From: Chloroflexota bacterium | Lineage (GTDB): Bacteria; Chloroflexota; UBA6077; JADZDV01 | DNA: 7,661 nt | NCBI GenBank assembly: GCA_020850915.1 | Contig: JADZDV010000274.1 | Coordinates: 1 to 7,661 of the forward strand | Direction: 5' to 3' | Shown here: positions 6,203 through 7,661 of the stretch, one piece after another | How positions within the stretch are numbered: position 1 is the first letter of the stretch | Layout: every line of letters starts with the position of its first letter | The notes under the pieces: generated by a model | Told to the model about the DNA's origin: nothing | The model's database searches: none | The model's input: the letters and a program-made list of their open reading frames with translations, nothing else | Translations under genes and position numbers: made by a program

Positions 6203-6233
6203 CGAGGTCCGCCGACAAGTTTGTCGCGCCTCG
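6203..6233 (+). promoter_or_regulatory. Palindromic stem-loop just after the predicted transcription start
   Basis: CGACAA (6213-6218), GT, TTGTCG (6221-6226) is a perfect 6+2+6 palindrome. An outer stem, CGAGG (6203-6207) with CCTCG (6229-6233), extends it. It begins about 10 bases after the predicted start point. It could be a repressor operator at a downstream position or a structured 5' end of the RNA. No known regulator motif is recognised. Confidence 0.4.
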
Positions 6234-6291
6234 GATTGGCGATTACCCTGCACAGGTGAGCCGTTACAGCGGCAGTCGAGCGTGACGCGCG

Positions 6292-6313
6292 GTGCCGGAG
6301 GCGCCCCCGGCGC
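6292..6313 (+). other. GC-rich hairpin in the leader of the propeller gene
   Basis: GTGCCGG (6292-6298) pairs with CCGGCGC (6307-6313), seven pairs including one G-U, around an eight-base loop. It lies about 57 bases before the ATG. Such stems are frequent by chance in GC-rich DNA, so a regulatory role is only a possibility. Confidence 0.25.
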
Positions 6314-6370
6314 GTGGCCGCGCAGCGCGAGGGCGGTCGTGCCAGTGACGGGGCTGGGGGTTGTAGAGTG

Positions 6371-7661
6371 ATGGAGCTGCGACGCGCGTGGCGTGCCACG
6401 ACCGGTATCGTTCTCGCCTTCCTGATCGTGCTGAGTGGGACGGCTTTCTTCACCGGTCCGGTGCAGAGAGCCGCGGCCCAGAGCCATAGCACCTTCCAGA
6501 CGGGCGACGTCTTCGTCTCGGTGAGCGCCGGACAGGTCCAGTGGCGACTGCCGGACGGGACGCTCAACGCCACGCTGGACACGACCGACGGCGGCTTCAC
6601 CACCGGGTCGGCGTTTGACACGAGCGGCAAGCTGTACGTGACCGGCTTCACATCGGGCAACATCACCGTCTTCAACACGGACGGCACACGGCAGGGCAAC
6701 TTCGCGACTGGCCTCTCGACACCCGAGGCAGTGGTGTTCGACGCGGCTGGCAACGTCTATTTCACGGAGGTCGGTAACGGCGGGATTCGGAAGTACAGCT
6801 CGACCGGCACGCTGCTGCAGACCTACATGAGCGGCACGCGCACCGACTGGATGGACCTGGCGAGCGACCAGTGCACCATGCTCTGGACGGACGAGTCGCC
6901 GAACGTCTTTCGGTACGACGTCTGTTTGGATGCCCCACTGTCGGCGTTTGCCACGGGGCTGCCTATTGGGGAAGGGTTCGCGCTCCGGATCCTACCGGAT
7001 GGTAGCGTGCTGCTGGCGGGGGACAATCTGATCGTGCGTCTGGACGGGAGCGGCGGGCTCGTACAGACCTACCATGTGACCGGTGTGGGTGGGTGGTTCG
7101 CCCTGAACCTGGACCCGGACGGGACATCGTTCTGGAGTGCGAGCTTCGAGACAGCCGGCGTGTACCGTTTTGACATAGCGACGGGGAACGTCATCTCGAA
7201 CTTCCACACCGGGACCGGTTCTGGCACCGTGTTCGGGCTCACGATAAAGGGCGAGATTACCTCCGCGCAGCCGACACCGACGCCGACGGGAACGCCCGGC
7301 CCGACGGCCACCGCGACGGTCACCGCCTCGCCCACCGCCTCGCCAACCGCGACGGTCACACCGACCACGACGGCCGGATGCGCGGTGGAGCACAGCGCGC
7401 TGTTCGTGGCGGACTCGGACAACGGGCGGATCCAGCGGAGCCTGGACGACGGCGCCACCTGGCAACAGGTCGGTCCTGGCACGCGGGGCAACAAAGCGGG
7501 CCAATTCCGTCACCCGCGGGCCGTCGCGGCGGATGCGGCGGGACAGACGATCTTCGTGGCCGACACCGACAACAATTACTTGCAGCGGTCGACGGACGGC
7601 GGTCAGACCTGGCGGATCCTGGCTGGCCCGGGCTCAGGGTTGTTCCAGGACCTGCGGAACC
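6371..7661 (+). CDS. Secreted beta-propeller protein with Thr/Pro linker and NHL/Asp-box repeats (3' end outside window)
   Basis: No stop occurs before the window edge; 430 codons are visible. Residues 1-36 are a signal peptide: Arg at 4, 5 and 8, a hydrophobic core at 12-27, and cleavage probably after Ala-Ala-Ala (34-36). Residues 42-297 form a propeller of about six SMP-30/NHL-like blades; visible units start near 80, 118, 159, 202 and 241, with patterns such as AFD-SGKLYV and VFDAAGNVYFTE. Cys168 and Cys185 may form a disulfide. Residues 299-336 are a Thr/Pro/Ser/Ala linker. From Cys337 a second repeat domain begins. LFVADSDNGRIQRS (344-357) and IFVADTDNNYLQRS (394-407) are NHL-like strands, each running into an Asp-box (SLDDGATW 357-364, STDGGQTW 407-414). 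No catalytic residue set is seen, so a binding, adhesive or sensor role is likelier than enzyme activity. The ATG is preferred over the adjacent in-frame GTG at 6368; the ribosome site is weak (GGGGG at 6356-6360). The linker is a plausible O-glycosylation target (inference). Confidence 0.85.
   Translation, partial: MELRRAWRATTGIVLAFLIVLSGTAFFTGPVQRAAAQSHSTFQTGDVFVSVSAGQVQWRLPDGTLNATLDTTDGGFTTGSAFDTSGKLYVTGFTSGNITVFNTDGTRQGNFATGLSTPEAVVFDAAGNVYFTEVGNGGIRKYSSTGTLLQTYMSGTRTDWMDLASDQCTMLWTDESPNVFRYDVCLDAPLSAFATGLPIGEGFALRILPDGSVLLAGDNLIVRLDGSGGLVQTYHVTGVGGWFALNLDPDGTSFWSASFETAGVYRFDIATGNVISNFHTGTGSGTVFGLTIKGEITSAQPTPTPTGTPGPTATATVTASPTASPTATVTPTTTAGCAVEHSALFVADSDNGRIQRSLDDGATWQQVGPGTRGNKAGQFRHPRAVAADAAGQTIFVADTDNNYLQRSTDGGQTWRILAGPGSGLFQDLRN
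7265..7378 (+). repeat. Repetitive DNA coding the Thr/Pro-rich linker
   Basis: This segment encodes residues 299-336, almost only Thr, Pro, Ala, Ser, Val and Gly. It contains a perfect 12-bp tandem, CACCGCCTCGCC, at 7321-7332 and 7333-7344. A 14-bp direct repeat, ACCGCGACGGTCAC, lies at 7310-7323 and 7346-7359. The linker separates the two propeller-type domains and could vary in length between strains. Confidence 0.85.

Larger units (their letters stand above)
6020..6370 (+). other. Non-coding gap between the glycosylation unit and the propeller gene
   Basis: This 351-base stretch has no convincing gene on either strand. Its left third carries a tandem repeat and inverted repeats that may end transcription of the upstream unit, without a T-rich tract. 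The centre holds a well-formed promoter, and the right part is a leader of about 178 bases with a palindrome and a GC hairpin. A frame at 5791-6285 is a shadow of the GT-C gene running on into the gap. Confidence 0.7.

Noticed and set aside
5791..6285. Plus-strand frame of 164 codons crossing the GT-C stop into the gap.
   Set aside because: Most of it is a shifted frame of the GT-C tail; the rest crosses the promoter and palindrome, with no domain and no ribosome site.
6032..6753. Minus-strand frames across the gap and the propeller gene start.
   Set aside because: They lie antisense to a promoter and a signal-peptide gene and have low-complexity translations.

Overview
The window is GC-rich, uses GTG starts freely, and is packed on the + strand with genes for secreted and membrane proteins. 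It most resembles a high-GC Chloroflexota genome of the Thermomicrobia/Sphaerobacter type, or a related uncultured soil lineage. I base this on recognised protein styles: a secreted N-terminal module with the 'LGF..LHDLIP..VGD / GDALQ.TTGGLLVWRKADNWTAF' pattern, Thr-Pro linkers joining beta-propellers, and a GT-C membrane protein ending in 'YTLFVHLLD..G' beta-sandwiches. The taxonomic call is inference from memory; there is no rRNA or marker gene here.

Layout: (1) 18-1469, a secreted two-repeat protein with a polyproline hinge. (2) 1539-2729, a secreted or surface-anchored protein with FlgD-type Ig-like domains. (3) 2689-3531, a GT2 glycosyltransferase of the WaaE-like/beta-1,4-glucosyltransferase type. 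(4) 3521-6019, a large DUF2723-like GT-C membrane glycosyltransferase with an extracytoplasmic beta-sandwich tail. (5) 6020-6370, a 351-base non-coding gap with a 15-bp tandem repeat, inverted repeats, a good sigma70-type promoter and a palindrome just after the predicted transcription start. (6) 6371 to the window edge, the first 430 codons of a secreted beta-propeller protein that continues outside the window.

Genes 2-4 overlap end to start (41 and 11 bases) and are probably one translationally coupled unit; gene 1 is 69 bases upstream and may belong to it. The set looks like a cell-envelope glycosylation unit: GT2 acts in the cytoplasm on nucleotide-sugars, GT-C acts outside on lipid-linked sugars, and one or two exported proteins could be substrates or partners. 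The propeller gene has its own promoter and is a separate transcription unit.

The idea most worth following is that a DUF2723 protein, the family of eukaryotic TMEM260 that O-mannosylates Ig-like IPT domains, sits in an overlapping operon with an Ig-like surface protein. No CRISPR, tRNA, rRNA, insertion sequence or defence system was seen.
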